Shown piece after piece: positions 46,101-57,063 of a DNA stretch of 64,000 bases. Below the pieces are notes generated by a model. It made no database searches, had not been told where the DNA came from, and saw only the letters and a program-made list of their open reading frames with translations. Position numbers and translations under genes: made by a program. The stretch's first letter is position 1; the number at the start of each line of letters is the position of its first letter. This stretch comes from Boesenbergia rotunda (Eukaryota; Streptophyta; Magnoliopsida; Zingiberales; Zingiberaceae), in assembly GCA_024364735.1 (NCBI GenBank), contig JAGFNQ010008306.1:16985-80984 (forward strand). Direction: 5' to 3'.

Positions 46101-49100
46101 AAGTTTGGGCATTCTTTTTAAGATATAAGAGTAATGTTTTTACTACCTTTAAGGAGTGGAAGATCATGATTGAGAAGCAGACAGGGAGACAATTAAAGCA
46201 TCTTCGAACTGATAACGGATTGGAGTTTTGTTCTGATAAGTTTAATGTCTTATGCAGAGCTGAGGGTATTGTGAGGCATCATACAGTTCGATATACTCCT
46301 CAATAGAATGGTGTAGCAGAGAGGATTAATAGGACTTTGATGGAGAAGGTGCATTGTATGCTTCTTAATGCTAGGCTACCGAAGTTTTTCTTGGCAGAAG
46401 CCATTGCGTATGCCTGTTATCTTGTAAATCGCTCTCCATCAATTGCTATTGAAAGGAAAACTCCATAAGAGGTATGGTCTGGTACTCCTGCTAATTATTC
46501 TGATTTGAGAATTTTTGGATGTCCTGCGTATGCTCATGTTGATAATGGAAAGTTGGAGCCTCGTTCGGTGAAATGCATATTTATAGGCTTTAGACAATGA
46601 GTGAAGGGATACAAACTTTGGTGTCCAGAGACCGGGAAAGTCATTATCAGTAGAGATGTTATCTTTGATGAGACTAGCATGCTTCAGGGGTCTCCTTCTA
46701 AAACTCTTTTTGAGGAAGATAAGCAGAAGACAAGCACACAGGTGGAGATTGAGATTGGACCGATATCTACAGAGACTACTCCAGAGTCTATTTAAGATGT
46801 TGTGGATGGAACGAGCTCATCACAAGCACCTTCACAATGTTCCATTGCAAAAGATTGGCCTCGGAGAGAAATTAGACGCCCTCAGAGATATGCAGAGGCT
46901 GATTTGGTCGCTTATGCTTTAAACGTGGCTGAGGAGATTGATTCCGGTGAAGAACCTGAGACGTATTCAGAAGCAATTAGTTGCGATAATTCTGGTAAGC
47001 GGATAATTGCTATGCAGGAGGAGATGGAGTCACTTGGTAAGAACAACACATGAGACTAGGTGAAATTTCCTAAGGGTAAGAAAACTGTTAGTTGCAAGTG
47101 GGTATTTAAAAAAAAGGAGGGAATACCGGAAGTTGAAGAAGCCAGGCACGAAGCCAGACTAGTTGCTAAAGGTTTCAGTAAAATTCCAGGAGTAGACTTC
47201 ACTGATGTATTTTTCCCAGTTGTAAAGCATAGTACGATTCGAGCTTTCCTTGGTATTGTGGCCATGCATGACTTAGAGTTGCAACAGTTGGATGTGAAGA
47301 CAACATTCTTACATGGGGTACTTGAGGAAGAAATCTATATGCAACAACCAGAAGGTTTTGAAGTCTAGGAAAAGAGGATTATGTATGCTTGCTGAAAAAG
47401 TCCCTTTATGGTTTGAAGCAGTCACCTAGGCAATGATATAAAAGGTTTGATTCGTTTATGATCACTCATGATTTTAGAAGAATCAACTATGACAGTTGTG
47501 CCTACTTTAAGAAAACTGATGATGGATCATTTGTTTATCCGCTCTTATATGTTGATGATATGTTGATTGCAGCCAATAATAAGGAAGAGATAAAAAAGGT
47601 CAAAGCCCAACTAAGTAAAGAATTCGAGATGAAAGATTTGGGAGCTGCAAAGAAAATACTTGGGATGAAGATTCTGAGAGACAGAAAGGCAGGTAAATTA
47701 TACCCAAGTCAAAAAGGGTATATTGAGAAAGTACTTCATCGGTTTAATATGTATTCTGCCAATTCTGTTAGTACTCCGTTAGCTGCACACTTTAGACTTT
47801 CAGCTGATTTATGTCCGCAGTCAGATGATGAGGTTGATTATATGTCACGGGTTCCATATTCTAGTGCAGTGGGATCTCTCATGTATGCTATGGTTTGTAC
47901 ACGCCCAGATTTATTACATGCAGTGAGTACAGTTAGTAGATACATGACAAATCATGGTAAAAAGCATTGGAAGGCAGTTCAGTAGATTTTCAGATACTTA
48001 CGAGGGACTTCTGATATTTGTTTGCATTTTGGGAGTAATAGAGATGCAGTTATTGGATATGTTGATTCTGACTTTGCAGGTGACCTTGATAAAAGAAGAT
48101 CACTTACGGGGTACGTGTTCACTGTTGGTGGTTGTGCTATCAGTTGGAAAGCTACTTTGCAGAATACAGTTGCATTGTCCACTACAGAGGCTGAGTATAT
48201 GGCTATTACGGAAGCTTGTAAGGAAGCTATTTGGTTGAAAGGACTCTTCAGTGAGCTTAGCGAAGACTTGCAGATTATCACAGTCTTTTGTGATAGTCAG
48301 AGTGCCATTTTTCTCACGAAGGATCAGATGTTTCATGAGAGGACAAAGCACATTGATGTGAGGTATCATTTTATATGTGATGTTATTGCTCGTGGTGACA
48401 TTATTGTCAGGAAGGTCAGTACTCATGATAATCCTGCTGATATAATGACTAAGTCACTCCTATAGCCAAGTTTAAGCATTGCTTAGACTTGGTTGGTGCT
48501 AGATGTTGAGATCTGCCTGTGGGGCTTTTGTAGAAGAGGTGGAGAATGTTTTTTTTTTTTTGAAGATTTATGAAATTTGCGTCAAGGTGGAGATTGTTAG
48601 AATTTGGTGACCCGAATTCAGTTTAATCCGTTAATTTATTATTAGATATTTTCTTATTAATCTGTTAATTAACATATTCTTATAAATCTATTAATTAAAA
48701 GTTTCGTTATTAATTTTTCTTTTGACTAAGTATCCTAAGGTCTCTATAAATTGTGTATTTCATGGACAAGTTTAATAAATCAATGAAGAAAGTTATTTGG
48801 TTACCTCTTCTTTCTTTTTCTCTACCTCTCTTTTCTCTCTACTTCTTTTTACTTTATCAGAGCCGCCAACTTTGTATTCCACCGTTCATAGTGATTTTTC
48901 CTCCTCTGCCCGTGGTTTTTTCCGTCAAGGGTTTTCCACGTAAATCAGGTGTATTCTCTATTGTTCTTGTTGTCATTTTTTCGTACTAATCCCGTTTCAA
49001 TCACTGTTTTTTCTGGATCACTAATTGTGAATTAATTTATTCCTCCTTTAGTTCTTGACCATTTACTACGCACTTCTTCGTACAAATATTTTCCTCTACC

Positions 49101-52100
49101 TTACCTTCATCAAATAGTTTTTCGTTGTAATAATTTATTTTTCAATCTTCTCTACATATTCAAAGCAAACTTTCATAGTCACAGAGGCAAATTTTTAACA
49201 TCAAGAAAAATTACCCTGAATATGAGCAAGGCATCGTGTAGATCTATGGACTTCTAAATTGATTATTTTCCAAAAAAGCTTGCATGCAATGGCATTAGCA
49301 TATTTTTTATTAGGTAGATATTTTCCATATCTCCATGCAGGATCGGTTGATCCTGTTTGTCTATGTTGCCAATCTCTAATTGACTGAACGATCAACGCTA
49401 AACAAATAAACACCATTAGCAATTTTTATTGGATCCTATATAGAATAAATATTTTTAAAGAAATAATAAGTTAAAGAAGATTAAAATATCAGATTAAGCA
49501 ATTTGAGAAATGGGAACAAGAATTGTTAGCACAAACTTGATAGAGAAGTGTGGAGTTGAACAAAAGTTGTAGCTTAGAGGATTTATACAGCTTGCTTTAG
49601 TTATTTCAGCTGTTGTTTTTGAGGAGAATGACGTAATGATTAGAATGGACGAATAATAGATGAGAAATATGGAGAAGAAGATAGAGAGACCTTCTTTGGA
49701 GAGGGAGAAGAAATTTGTAGCCTGACAACTATTTTAGCAGCTCCTTTGAAGGGAAAGAATTGGAGTGTTTAAAGGATATGAGAACTATAGAAGAGAAAGT
49801 AATGAAGATAGTGGTCTTACCTTGGAGGGAGAAGAAATTTGCAGTGTCAACGACTATTTCAGCAGATATTTTAATGGAAAAAGTTGTAAGAATTAGAAGA
49901 TATGAGAAATAGAGAAGATAATAGAAGTTGGAGACCTCACCTTGAAGAGGAGAAGAATCCACAGTAGTAAAATGAGGAGGAAGAATAAGAAATCTGCTTT
50001 CTTCTTGTTTGCCAGTTGTCCACATGAGAGAGGAATTAATGTGAGGTGAATAACTTTAAGGTAAATTAATTTTGTTTAAAAAACAAATCTGGTTTATTTT
50101 AACCTCCTGTTCACTTGCTTACCTAAACTATATGTATCGTCCACTTAGATTTTTTTTTTTTTTTTTTGAAATGATCACATGTAAGGGGCTGCATATGAGG
50201 TAGGCGAAGCAATCCCTTGACCAAACAATGTAAGCTGGACACCTTGGATGCCTTTTTAAAACACTATGATTTTGAAGTTTGTCATCCTGGAGAGTCAATT
50301 TTCTTATCTACTTGTGTCCACTAAACTGAGAGTTCCACTAAGCATAAACGAGAGATATATGCCAGTGTTTGGAAAGAAATTATACTTAGTAATAATTACC
50401 ACAAAGTGGAGATATGCCAGATTTAGGAAACAAATTATACTTGGTAATAGTTATCAGAAAGCAGATGGTGATAATTAGGGCCGCAAATGAATTGAATCGT
50501 GTCAAATAATATGAAAATATTGATATTTAAGTTCGAACTCGAAATATATATGTGTGTGTGTGTGCGCGCGCGTATGGTGATAATTAGGGCTGCAAATGAA
50601 TCGAATCGAATCAAATAATATGAACATATTGATATTTAAGTTCGAACTCGAAATATATATATATGTGTTTGTAGCTCGAAAATACACATAGTTTTGGCTC
50701 GACCTCGATTTGAAATAAAATTCGAGCTCGAGTTTGATTCCAATTATTCGAACCTTGATTCGAGTATATTCGAACTATAATTCAAATGACTTAACTTTGA
50801 ATTCGATTTGAATTATTCGAATCTTAATTTGAATATATTTAAATAAAAATTATGTAAAAATAATTAAAATTCAATTTGAGTTCGGCTCGCAAGTGGCTCG
50901 CGAACAATCAAACAAAATAGTAGAGGTTCGAATTCAGCTCGAAAAATTATTCGAACATGTTCGAGTTCGGCTCGAATTCGATAATTTCGAATACGAATCG
51001 AATATTTTTCGAGCCGGCTCGAAAAGCTCGTGAGCCGGCTAGATTCGTTTGCACCCCTAGTGATAATATTGATCATATTATTGCATTTGTTACCCCAAAT
51101 GGCCAAATAAAAACTCCCCTAAGTGCCTCTTTATCCATTTTATTGGGTCATACAATAACAACCAAGTCTTATCTCTCTATGTGGAGTTGGCTATTTTATT
51201 GGGTCATACCATGATGAAATTAGTTTATTTATTTAACTTGGCAACTTGCTTAAGACATAATACAAATTTCAATTTAGTGGAATTGCTATCTTACTAATGG
51301 CATTCAAGCTTCTATCTTTACATCTTGACTTTTTTCCAACTTGGCTGCTAGTGCTTTTATGTAGACATGCAATTTTTGTGTAGCATGAATCTGGTGCAGA
51401 TAACTTGAAAAATATTTTCTTTCCATTCTTTTCTTGCTTCTCCCATCCTTCCTCTTCTTTCTTTTTCATCTCTTCTCTGCTCATTGTTCCATTGTTTTCA
51501 GAATATTTAAAGATTATTTGCTTATGTTCTTTTTATCCTACTATGTGCAGTTGACTATTTTATTGGGTCATACCATGATGAAATTAGTTTATTTATTTAA
51601 CTTGGCAACTTGCTTAAGAAATAATACAAATTTCAATTTAGAGGAATCATTATCTTACTAATGGCATTCAAGCCTCCATCTTTACATCTTGACTTTTTTC
51701 CAACTCGGGTGCTAGTGCTTTTATGTATGTTTTTATGTAGACATGTAATTTTTGGGTAGCATGAATCTGGTGCAGATAATTTGAAAAAGATTTTCTTTCC
51801 ATTCTTTTCTTGCTTCTTCCATCTCTCCTCTTCTTTCTTTGTCATCTCTTCTCTGCTCATTGTTCCATTGTTTTCAGCAAATATTTAAAGATTATTTACT
51901 TATGTTCTTTTTATCCCACTATGTGGAGTCAGCTATCATGATGAAATTAGTTTATTTATTTAACTTGGCAACTTGCTTAAGAAATAATACAACTTTAAAT
52001 TTAGCAGTGTTCTAAAAGGCGTCGCCTGCCTAGGCGGTGGGCGGCTGTGTACCGGTTCGCCTTTTGCAAAGGCAGCGCCTTTGGGCGTCACCTCATTAAT

Positions 52101-54260
52101 CGGCCGCCTAGGCGGCGTGGGCGCTGCCTAGGTTGGCCTAGGCAGGGGCGGTTGATTTTTTTTTTTTTACAAAAGTTTGCAGAATCGATTGGCGGATTGA
52201 TTGACAGGAGTTTCATGAGAAACAAAAGCCTTCCAAATCGATTGAATATTGTCAATTGATTGACCAATCGATTGGTAGGAGTTTTGCGAGAAATAGAAGC
52301 TTGCCGAATCGATTGACCGATTGATTGAACACTTCCAATCTATTAAGCCAATCAATTGACAAGAGTTTCACAGAAACAGAAGCCTGCCAAATAGATTGGC
52401 CGATCGATTGAACACTTTCAATTAATTAGGCCAATCGATTGGTAGGAGTTTTGCGAGGAAGGTTGCCGAATCAATTAGTAAGTTTCTACCAATTGATTGG
52501 CGACAACGAAAAGCTGAGAAACAACTCTATATTTTGATTTTTTGAATTGTTTAAAAGGGGTTTGTAGGGTTTAAGAGCAGCCGGCGCCTCTGCAATTTAG
52601 AGGAATTGTTGTCTTACTAATGTCATTCAAGCCTCCATCTTTACATCTTGACTTTTTTCCAACTTGGGTGCTAATGCTTTCATGTAGACATGTATTGGGT
52701 AGCATGAATCTGGTGCAGATAACTTGAAAAAGATTTCCTTTCCATTCTTTTCTTGCTTCTCCCATCCTTCCCGTCCTTTCTTTTTCATCTCTTCTCTGCA
52801 CATTGTTCCATTGTTTTTAGCAAATATTTAAAGATTATTTACTTAGGTTCTTTCACGATTGTATTTCTATTGTTTTCCTCTTTTTCTTAGAGGAGTTTTC
52901 TGTAATATCTTTAATCAAAGTTTCTCCAGTCTCTATGGATTAGTATTCATCAGGCAGCAATTTGTGGCAACCCTGTGCCTTCTGACTTGTTTATGCTTAA
53001 GAATGGGACAGTGTTGCTTTACTATGGATGGCACATGTCCCTGCGTCATTCCTTCTTCCATGTTGCTGGACTATTAGTCAATTACTTAATGGTGCTACTG
53101 ATTACAAGGAGGAATGACAAAGTTAAGGGGTGGTATGGGGCTAATTTTCACAAAACCTAAAGATTGAAATGTCAGCAGGGAGAATCTTTTGCTTTCAGCT
53201 AATTTTTCTTCAGAGCAGATCATTGAAACCATCCGGTTGGTTGGTTTTGATGGTCTTAAGAGTGTTTCTGATCCTGAACCTAAATCCCTAGTGGAGTCGG
53301 TACCAAAGATTTTATGATATTTTCTTCCATCGGTGCTTAATCTCAACAGTCCACTGCTTTTGGATATGAAATCCATTATGATACTACTAGTGGGAGAGAT
53401 ACTAGGATAAAGTTGTACAGAGCCAGAAGATGAGTATGTGAGAAAAGACATGTTTTGAACCAGTTTTCTTGAGCCAGGAGACGAGTATGTGAGAGAAAGA
53501 CTTATGCTTTGAACCAGTTTTCTTGAACTTTCTGAGAACCGGTCATCAACTAATGGACTTGGTTGCTCAGTTTTTTTCCTTACAGTTGTTTGATCCTTAT
53601 TCCAACCTCAACAGAGTGGTCCATTGAGTTGGCATTCCCCAGTTTCTTTATATATATTTTTTTATTTTCACTTTTTAGCTTTGATTCTCCTGTTTTATTT
53701 CTCTGTGAATTCTGTCCCTTTATGATCAAGTCTAATGGTTCCCAATATTTTGTTGTTAAAATCTTCTCCATGGAAGCATATTTTGATGCTTTTGTGCTCA
53801 TATTTACAGTCTGAAGTCTTTGCTGTTGCATTTGCAATCCTTGCTGCTGGTGCTATTATTCTGACAACGAATGTACTACTTCTGGTGAGCAACCTGGCTT
53901 ACCTACAATGCCTATTTTTTATGTTTGAATTTTTTTGTTTTAGTTTGTCCTATAATTTTGTTTGTAAATTGGATTGTGATGATGTTTTCTGTTTATCAGG
54001 GCGGCCATATTATCTTCTTCCAAAGTCTGAGTCTTCTTGGTTACTGTCTCTTCCCCCTGGATGTAGGAGCCCTATTTGGCATGTTGGTAAGCAATGCTAT
54101 ACTTAAGGTAGTGGTGGTCTCCATTACGTTGGCATGGAGCTGTTGGGCAGCATATCCTTTCATGAGTGCAGCAGTAAATCCCAGACGGAAAGCTTTGGCT
54201 TTGTATCCTGTTTTCCTTTTGTATATATCTGTTGGCTTTTTTATCATTGCAATAGATTAA
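43142..54260 (+). CDS. YIP4: YIP4/YIPF6-type Yip1-domain protein, three exons; exon 1 frameshifted
   Basis: Exons 43142-43626, 53810-53884, 54000-54260 (stop TAA), introns GT-AG. Product about 273 residues if the frame were whole. The N-terminus [20 protein letters not shown], a Pro/Ser-rich linker and the conserved segment [15 protein letters not shown] match plant YIP4 proteins. The Yip1 domain has the family motifs DLWGP and GYCLFP, about five membrane segments ([77 protein letters not shown]) and ends IIAID. YIP4 proteins act at the trans-Golgi network with the ECHIDNA protein in secretion of wall polysaccharides (known for Arabidopsis). Oddities: exon 1 has 485 bases, one short of a whole codon count, and the reading frame changes between about 43292 and 43306 in a C-rich tract; without correction translation stops at 43438. 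Exons 2 and 3 are intact, so a sequence error or a young null allele is likely. Confidence 0.9.
43965..44500. mobile_element. MITE-like element with cctaggcg-rich inverted ends
   Basis: Left end ccagccgcctaggcggg...ctaggcgccg and right end gcggcgcctag...ccgcctaggcgctgg pair as imperfect inverted repeats of about 40-60 bp around an AT-rich core. The right edge meets the hAT transposase remnant. No clear TSD. Similar cctaggcgg sequences occur in the element at 52005-52592. Confidence 0.5.
44501..44808 (-). pseudogene. hAT transposase fragment (DUF659-type part)
   Basis: On the minus strand, about 44650-44515 reads PGYNAPT, stop, [33 protein letters not shown], which resembles the segment of plant hAT transposases (DUF659) where PGYxxPS...L...LL is followed by a W..TG...M.D. 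motif. Frameshifts and a stop are present. It continues on the far side of copia element F (49005-49425), which inserted in it. Confidence 0.6.
44809..45213 (+). repeat. 5' LTR of element F
   Basis: TGTTAGAATTTGG to ...CCCGTTTCA. Contains ctgttaattaacag twice, a palindromic motif partly lost in the 3' copy. Confidence 0.93.
45217..45229 (+). other. primer-binding site of element F
   Basis: TGGTATCAGAGCC after the 5' LTR, initiator tRNA-Met type. Confidence 0.85.
45410..48465 (+). pseudogene. element F pol remnant (protease end, integrase, RT, RNase H)
   Basis: Starts in the protease ([17 protein letters not shown], with DSGC as active-site motif, after a TGA), then the GAG-pre-integrase HHCC region ([34 protein letters not shown]), integrase core ([39 protein letters not shown]), RT ([31 protein letters not shown]) and RNase H ([43 protein letters not shown]), ending at 48465. 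Stops include those at 46304, 46466, 46599, 46793, 47051, 47366 and 47983, with a frameshift near 47370-47440. No gag is present before it. Confidence 0.9.
48595..48999 (+). repeat. 3' LTR of element F
   Basis: Same length as the 5' LTR, with roughly a dozen or more substitutions by eye, so F is older than C. Preceded by aaggtggagat as polypurine tract. Confidence 0.92.
49005..49425 (-). pseudogene. hAT transposase fragment (BED zinc-finger part)
   Basis: On the minus strand, 49380-49210 reads [47 protein letters not shown]. The spacing D-P-A-W...C..(F)..K...HR...HL(A) is that of the BED zinc finger at the N-terminus of plant hAT transposases; the second Cys is replaced, so the finger is damaged. 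Its downstream half lies left of element F at 44501-44808. Confidence 0.65.
49430..50467. other. intronic DNA with loose repeats
   Basis: No gene. 49690-49960 holds three related blocks around ggagggagaagaaatttg(t/c)ag and actatttcagcag, each followed by a variable tail, about 120 bp apart. A poly-T run lies at 50151-50167. Confidence 0.5.
50476..51059. mobile_element. MITE with TAGGG-GCAAAYGAAT ends and 8-bp TSD
   Basis: Ends tagggccgcaaatgaatt / complement of taggggtgcaaacgaatc; TSD gtgataat at 50468-50475 and 51060-51067. The interior is rich in tcgaa/ttcgag motifs. The left ~109 bp, including the TSD, occurs twice in tandem (50468 and 50577), separated by a (TG)n(CG)n run at 50551-50572. 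Confidence 0.75.
52005..52592. mobile_element. hAT-like MITE inserted in the third duplicated unit
   Basis: Starts CAGTGTTCTAAAAGGCG and ends GGCGCCTCTG; flanked by aaatttag (51997-52004) and caatttag (52593-52600), a 7-of-8 match for an 8-bp TSD. The two uninterrupted units give the empty site and confirm the edges. The left part is cctaggcgg-rich; 52170-52500 is a tandem array with ccaatcgattgg palindromes. Confidence 0.82.
52170..52500 (+). repeat. ~90-bp tandem units with aatcgattgg palindromes
   Basis: About four degenerate units of the form (cc)aatcgattgg...aggagttt(t/c)...gaga...agaagc(t/c)tgcc, inside the hAT-like element. Confidence 0.75.
52866..53809 (+). other. remaining 3' part of intron 1
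   Basis: No repeat or gene firmly recognised. It is less AT-rich at 53150-53450, where short open stretches occur, possibly an old gene fragment. Ends in a T-rich tract and acceptor at 53809. Confidence 0.45.
53810..53884 (+). CDS. YIP4: exon 2 of the YIP4-type gene
   Basis: 75 bp, 25 codons, phase 0 at both ends, encoding [16 protein letters not shown] and the rest of a membrane helix. Flanked by tttacag and gtgagc. No lesion. Confidence 0.9.
54000..54260 (+). CDS. YIP4: exon 3 of the YIP4-type gene
   Basis: 261 bp including TAA, encoding [20 protein letters not shown] through [14 protein letters not shown] to IIAID. It contains the second Yip1 motif GYCLFP and the last three membrane segments. 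Preceded by tttatcag. No lesion. Confidence 0.92.
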   Translation, partial: GGHIIFFQSLSLLGYCLFPLDVGALFGMLVSNAILKVVVVSITLAWSCWAAYPFMSAAVNPRRKALALYPVFLLYISVGFFIIAID

Positions 54261-55715
54261 GACCTCACATCTATGCAGTTGGTGGTTATTAGTTAAACTG
54301 CCTTTCATCCAACCACCTGAACATATTATTAGATAGATTTCCATGACATTGTTCATTTTGCTTACTATTTCAAGGTTTCTAGCACTTTTAGAGACCTTAT
54401 GTCCTCGTTGGTTGAGTGGAAATGTGTGTTTATTCTATTGGATTCATCATAATGACGTCCTACTTGCCGAATACTCGTCTGATTTTATAAAAGTTTTCCA
54501 CTGGTCATGAGACTAAATCGACGCTCACAGTAATAGTGATTTTAAGTGAACGTAAGTTTGTGTTCTGAATTTAGATTAATTAGCTGAAACAAAAAAGAAA
54601 AAAAAATGAAGCTGCAGGAGAATAGTTGCAAGGAAGAGACGGCAGAAAATGAATACACACGTAAGCCCGAGTTTCTTTAATTCCATCGGTCTTAGAGGTT
54701 ATAATGAGCGTGATGTGCAGCCCTTTTGCTGAAAATTAAAATTTTGCAAGTATCCAAGAAGACCATACCTTCACTTATCTACATGAAGGTTTATAAAACC
54801 TCAGTTGAAGAAGATCCATGTCGGCTGCCACATCAGCCCGGGATAGGCTATGTGGATGATAGCACGAGCAAAGCACTGCTCCTTGACCGATCACATGAGT
54901 GAATCTTCTCTTATGACAATCGTTAGTTTGCACTGTCACTTTTGTGTGGTTGTCAGTTCGACGTCACAACGGACCACTGATGGATACTTAACTTTGCATT
55001 AGAGATGGTTAGAGGCGAACATCCAAAAGAGCCAACTGAGTCGGGCTCCATAGTAGACCCTTGTCGTCAGTGGCATAGCCACGTTGAGGATGGAGGGTAA
55101 GGATGATAATGGGTCAAGTTCGAGTCAGATTCTATATACTCCATTTTCATATCTATCGGCTATCGAATATCCATCTCAATATCCATACTCATTAAAGAAT
55201 CGGATATGTATACTAATAATTATTCTTCTTTCCATCCAACTATATAATTCAACAAAAATATATTAGAATTAATAATATATTTAAATATATGTATTTATAA
55301 TTTTAAAAATAAATTAAATATTTATATAACTTATTCATAATATCAACACAAATAGTTAATAAATTTTGTGAGAATTTTTTTTAATAAGTCTCTCCATATA
55401 ATTCTTCATTCATATCGAATATTGAATTATCTATCGGATTTGAAAGATATTGTCATATCTTAAAGGAGGGGCGACTGCCCGCCCTGAGGTTTAAAAACAA
55501 AATTTTAAATTCTATTCTGCATGTGGGTGTTATTACTATTCACCTTGATTTTTTTTCCCGAGAACACATTGCTTAACCATTTGAAGGTTGTTAGAGTGGC
55601 AAACCCTATAGCGAACGTGTCAAAGTTATTTTATTCAAGGAAAAAAAAGTAAGTCGAAATTTTGTTATTAATGTTGTTATTATTACTATTTTCTTTTTGT
55701 TTATCGGACTCTTTA
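54261..55715. other. 3' flank of the YIP4-type gene
   Basis: No gene recognised. The first few hundred bases should hold the 3' UTR; no canonical aataaa was seen close by. 55088-55460 has ggatgataatgggtc... and tatctatcggat motifs that recall degenerate MITEs. Confidence 0.4.
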
Positions 55716-55930
55716 GGTTGTGTTTGGTATGCTTATTTTTTATAAAAAATATGATTTTTTTTAGAAAATCTGTTTGGTTTGTATTTTTCAGACTTGTTTT
55801 TTAAAAAAAGATACAATATTTTCTGAAAAATTAGATAATGAAATAAAATTACTATCCAAAAAATAAAAAAATATAATTTTCTAAAAAATAAAAATAAAAA
55901 AAGGAGTAAACTAAACTCTCTCTTAAATTT
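55716..55930. mobile_element. diverged copy of the palindromic MITE at 12238-12533
   Basis: Same plan: aggttgtgtttggtatg at the left, a second tgtttggtttgtatttttca, tttctgaaaaat blocks in the middle and a ggagtaaactaaactctctct right end. It has lost G/C bases throughout, as expected of old C-to-T decay. Confidence 0.6.
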
Positions 55931-57063
55931 TTTAGATATTAAGTAATTGATAAAGCACATATATTTATTTTAAGTTATATTAGGCTTTCTTGAGTTTATA
56001 TATATATTTTTAGGGTATTCTATATATTATAATCTGTCGGATTTGGATGACATATATTTTATTGTTAATATAATCATTGTAAAATATAAATTTCATATCT
56101 ATTTGGTAGACTTTAATAATTTATATGTAGCAAATGCTAAAAGCTTATGTATTGATTATAAACATCTTTACTGTGTATGTGTTTCAACATAATCAAGTCT
56201 TTTTCTTGGGCTAAACTCTTTTGTTGCTCATTTTAATTTGTTTTTTTATTATTGTACCTTCATTATTTTATTTTGAAATATTTATTTTATATTAATTGTT
56301 AACATATTTTAAGTTTTATGGATTAATTTCATATTTTATTTCTTTCAAATTAATTAATTATTTATGCATTACTATAATTTAATTTGGATTAAGTAATATT
56401 TCATTTATGTATTTTGGTTCTATTTGTTACCTAAAAGAAAAGAAATTAACTTGATTTCTAAAATAAGATCTTATATTTATTTCATAAATAATATATTTAA
56501 CAAACAACTTGTTCTTATAAGAAGTTTAGATTTGTTTTAAATGTTGGAGTGCTCTTAAATTTCTGAGTGTTTTCTCTGATTTCTTTTCAGATTTATTTTA
56601 TATTTTTTACTTTTTAATTAAATGTATTGTATTTATTTCTCTTTTATTTTTTATTTATAATATTTTTTAAATTTTGGAGTCATAAATAAGCTTTGGCGAT
56701 TTACTAATAATTGTTTCAATTAAAACCAAGGGCTAGGTAAAATTTTTAAATTTAAGTTCGTTTTCAACTATTTAAATTAGAAATTTAGATTTTGGGATCA
56801 TAAAAATCGACATATACTAATGTTTAAGGTTGAGAATTTTAAATTTAAATTTATTTTCAGCTCATTGTATTCGAAATTTAGACTTTTAAATTATGAAAAT
56901 CGACTTATATTAATATTTATCTCCTCTTCCTCCTCTACCTCCTTCACCACCATTTTGGGCCCTGGGGCTATGGTGTAGCGACAGGGCGACTAGTCACCAT
57001 TTCAGACATCTGCAGTTTGATCCATAGCTAGGAAACTTTCGTGAGGTCGGGTCGATCACCCTG
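55931..57063. other. AT-rich intergenic stretch
   Basis: No gene or clear repeat; very high A+T. 56720-56920 has the segment aattttaaatttaaatt(t/c)...tcgac(a/t)tata repeated once. Confidence 0.45.

Larger units (their letters stand above)
44809..48999 (+). mobile_element. Element F: Ty1/copia retrotransposon, Tork-type, in the YIP4 intron
   Basis: LTRs 44809-45213 and 48595-48999 (405 bp each), TSD atcac (44804-44808, 49000-49004), primer site TGGTATCAGAGCC at 45217-45229. Pol order INT-RT-RH; gag and most of the protease are missing by internal deletion. Stops are frequent. RT sequence style ([33 protein letters not shown]) is Tork/Tnt1-like. Inserted in the same direction as the host gene. 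Confidence 0.93.
51178..52865 (+). repeat. threefold tandem duplication (~365-378 bp units) in the intron
   Basis: Units start at about 51178, 51542 and 51920 with tatgtg(g/c)agt...gctatt. Each contains catgatgaaattagtttatt, a catcttgacttttttccaac stretch and tttccattcttttcttgctt. The third unit is interrupted by the element at 52005-52592. The minus-strand ORFs that occur in all three (51269, 51633, 52571) are by-products of the repeat. Confidence 0.88.
43627..53809 (+). other. giant intron 1 of the YIP4-type gene (10,183 bp)
   Basis: Donor gtaaca at 43627 after GTGAAGAAG, acceptor tttacag before TCTGAAGTC at 53810; both exon ends are phase 0 and join VKK to SEVF. The intron carries a hAT transposase remnant, a copia element, several MITEs and a tandem triplication, which explain at least 6 kb of its length. 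Confidence 0.9.

Noticed and set aside
51269..51860. Two similar minus-strand ORFs (71 and 75 codons), and a third at 52571
   Set aside because: They repeat because the intron segment is tandemly triplicated; Lys/Glu runs come from a C/T-rich tract.
53095..53451. Minus-strand 118-codon ORF in the YIP4 intron
   Set aside because: No recognised motif; overlaps short open stretches on the plus strand. It may be a shadow of an old gene fragment.
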